DNA of 5,015 nt from Bacilli bacterium (GTDB lineage: Bacteria > Bacillota_I > Bacilli_A > RFN20 > CAG-826). Position numbers and translations under genes: made by a program. Shown here in pieces: positions 4,206 through 5,015 of the stretch. Positions within the stretch are counted from its first letter, which is position 1. Each line of letters starts with the position of its first letter. The DNA is taken from contig JAKSVY010000084.1 of assembly GCA_024413875.1 (NCBI GenBank), positions 1 to 5,015 of the forward strand, read 5' to 3'. The notes beneath the pieces were generated by a model. The model had not been told where the DNA came from, did no database searches, and saw only the letters and a list, made by a program, of their open reading frames with translations.

Positions 4206-4379
4206 ATGGAAGATATTAAAAACGAAGTCAAAATTGACATAAATGGTATCGCCTTAGGTATTTATGGGTTTCTTATGAAACAGAAACTTATAACGCCTGA
4301 TGAATATCATATTTTAAGGAGTCAACCGATTCCTGAAGAAAAAGCTGAGGAGGTAACAGAAGATGGCGGAAACAAGTAA
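4206..4379 (+). CDS. Small SHOCT-like protein preceding the serine recombinase (57 aa)
   Basis: ATG 4206 follows a perfect AAGGAGG (4192-4198) with 7-nt spacing, and the frame runs to TAA 4377-4379. The 57 residues comprise an amphipathic helix (about 8-27), the segment GFLMKQKLITPDEYHIL (21-37) and an acidic tail. The pattern of a short helix, K-x-x-x-I-T-x-x-E-Y and a second helix is that of SHOCT-type mini-domains and of the small ORFs commonly found directly ahead of large serine recombinases in Bacillota elements. It overlaps the recombinase start by 17 nt, and the recombinase ribosome binding site lies in its acidic tail codons, so the two are translationally coupled. Its function is not established; it may assist or modulate the recombinase. 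The gene is certain from its signals; the family link is my recognition of the motif. Confidence 0.82.
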   Translation: MEDIKNEVKIDINGIALGIYGFLMKQKLITPDEYHILRSQPIPEEKAEEVTEDGGNK

Positions 4380-5015
4380 GCAAGTAAAAGTCATAGCTGC
4401 AGATCCTAAACTTAATATTGATTATGCAGAAAGAGATAAGAATCTGCATAAAAGGGTTGGCGCTTATTGTCGTGTTTCAACGGATTCAGATGAACAATTA
4501 AATTCATATGACCAACAAGTTGAAGAATGGACAAAACGCTTAAATGAGAATCCTAATTACACTCTTATCAAAATTTATACAGATAGAGGAATATCAGGAA
4601 CAAGTGATAAACGAAGAACTGGTTTCCAAGAGATGATGGCGGATGCTAAAGCCGGCAAACTTGATATGATCTTCACAAAATCCATTTCAAGATTTGCTAG
4701 AAATACAGCACTCACTCTTGATTCTATTAAGAAGTTAAAAGAATGGCATGTTGAGGTTTGGTTTGATAATGAAAATATGTCATCTTGGGACCCTAAGAGT
4801 GAAGCCATGTTTGCAATCATGTCCACCATGGCTCAAGAAGAATCACGCCACATTTCTGAAAACGTTAGATGGACATTCAGAAAGAAGATGGAAGAAGGAT
4901 ATGATTTCCTAACAACATCTAGATTCTTAGGATATGACCGCGACCCGGAAACAGGCGAATTAGTTATTAATGAACAAGAAGCTGAGGTTGTTAGATTAAT
5001 TTACGATATGTACAC
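4363..5015 (+). CDS. Large serine recombinase, N-terminal part (runs off right edge)
   Basis: The first 217 codons are present. ATG 4363 is preceded by AGGAGGT (4348-4354) with 8-nt spacing. After a 30-residue N-terminal extension comes the resolvase/invertase catalytic domain (about 31-170): VGAYCRVSTD with Arg37 and nucleophile Ser39, IYTDRGISGT (71-80), TKSISRFARN with Arg110 and Arg113 (105-114), and SRHISENVRW (161-170) at the start of the long linker helix. GYDRDPETGELVINEQEAEV (190-209) opens the Recombinase domain (PF07508 type) that defines the large serine family, so the complete protein should be around 450-550 aa. Such enzymes integrate or excise phages and conjugative or mobilisable elements using short attP/attB sites, often next to the gene. 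The catalytic residues are intact. Whether it moves this element or belongs to a neighbouring one cannot be told from the window. Confidence 0.93.
   Translation, partial: MAETSKQVKVIAADPKLNIDYAERDKNLHKRVGAYCRVSTDSDEQLNSYDQQVEEWTKRLNENPNYTLIKIYTDRGISGTSDKRRTGFQEMMADAKAGKLDMIFTKSISRFARNTALTLDSIKKLKEWHVEVWFDNENMSSWDPKSEAMFAIMSTMAQEESRHISENVRWTFRKKMEEGYDFLTTSRFLGYDRDPETGELVINEQEAEVVRLIYDMY

Noticed and set aside
4575..4829. Open frame on the minus strand inside the serine recombinase gene
   Set aside because: It lies wholly antisense to conserved catalytic-domain codons, has no ribosome binding site and shows no domain; it is a shadow of the real gene.
1..5015. CRISPR array, tRNA, rRNA or insertion-sequence ends
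   Set aside because: No regularly spaced long direct repeats, cloverleaf-like sequence, ribosomal RNA sequence or transposase with terminal inverted repeats was seen on reading both strands.

Overview
This AT-rich window looks like the control and recombination region of an integrated mobile element (prophage, ICE or IME) in a low-GC Bacillota-type bacterium. Most genes have strong AAGGAGG-type ribosome binding sites. Tryptophan is encoded by TGG and TGA is used as a stop (stops at 444-442 and 2488-2486), so the code is standard and this is not a UGA=Trp mollicute. A species cannot be assigned from the sequence alone.

Layout. Positions 3014 down to 1 hold a tightly packed minus-strand operon of eight genes that overlap or are closely spaced. 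In transcription order these are two small tandem Cro/CI-type HTH proteins (3014-2766 and 2776-2486), a tyrosine recombinase (2511-1579), a small excisionase-like HTH protein (1592-1398), and four genes of unknown function (1331-951, 951-442, 399-136, and one that starts at 131 and runs off the left edge). Positions 3015-3229 are a 215-bp divergent control region. It has a candidate extended -10 promoter and an adjacent palindrome for the leftward operon, and a candidate TTCACC/TATAAT promoter for the rightward repressor. Positions 3230-4003 encode a 257-aa repressor on the plus strand, with an N-terminal HTH and a C-terminal region that resembles a LexA/CI (S24) fold but lacks the catalytic Ser/Lys pair.

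Positions 4004-4205 hold an intrinsic terminator, downstream segments complementary to three parts of its hairpin, and a palindrome overlying a candidate extended -10 promoter. They are followed by a 57-aa SHOCT-like small protein (4206-4379) and the first 217 codons of a large serine recombinase (4363 to the right edge).

How the parts may work together (inference). The divergent repressor probably sets a lysogeny-like switch over the leftward int/xis operon and perhaps over the rightward serine recombinase. The most unusual points are two unrelated recombinase systems (tyrosine int plus xis-like gene, and a large serine recombinase with its small partner ORF) flanking one repressor, the tandem HTH pair feeding into int, the apparently non-cleavable repressor, and the self-complementary leader ahead of the serine recombinase. 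No CRISPR, tRNA, rRNA or insertion-sequence ends were seen.
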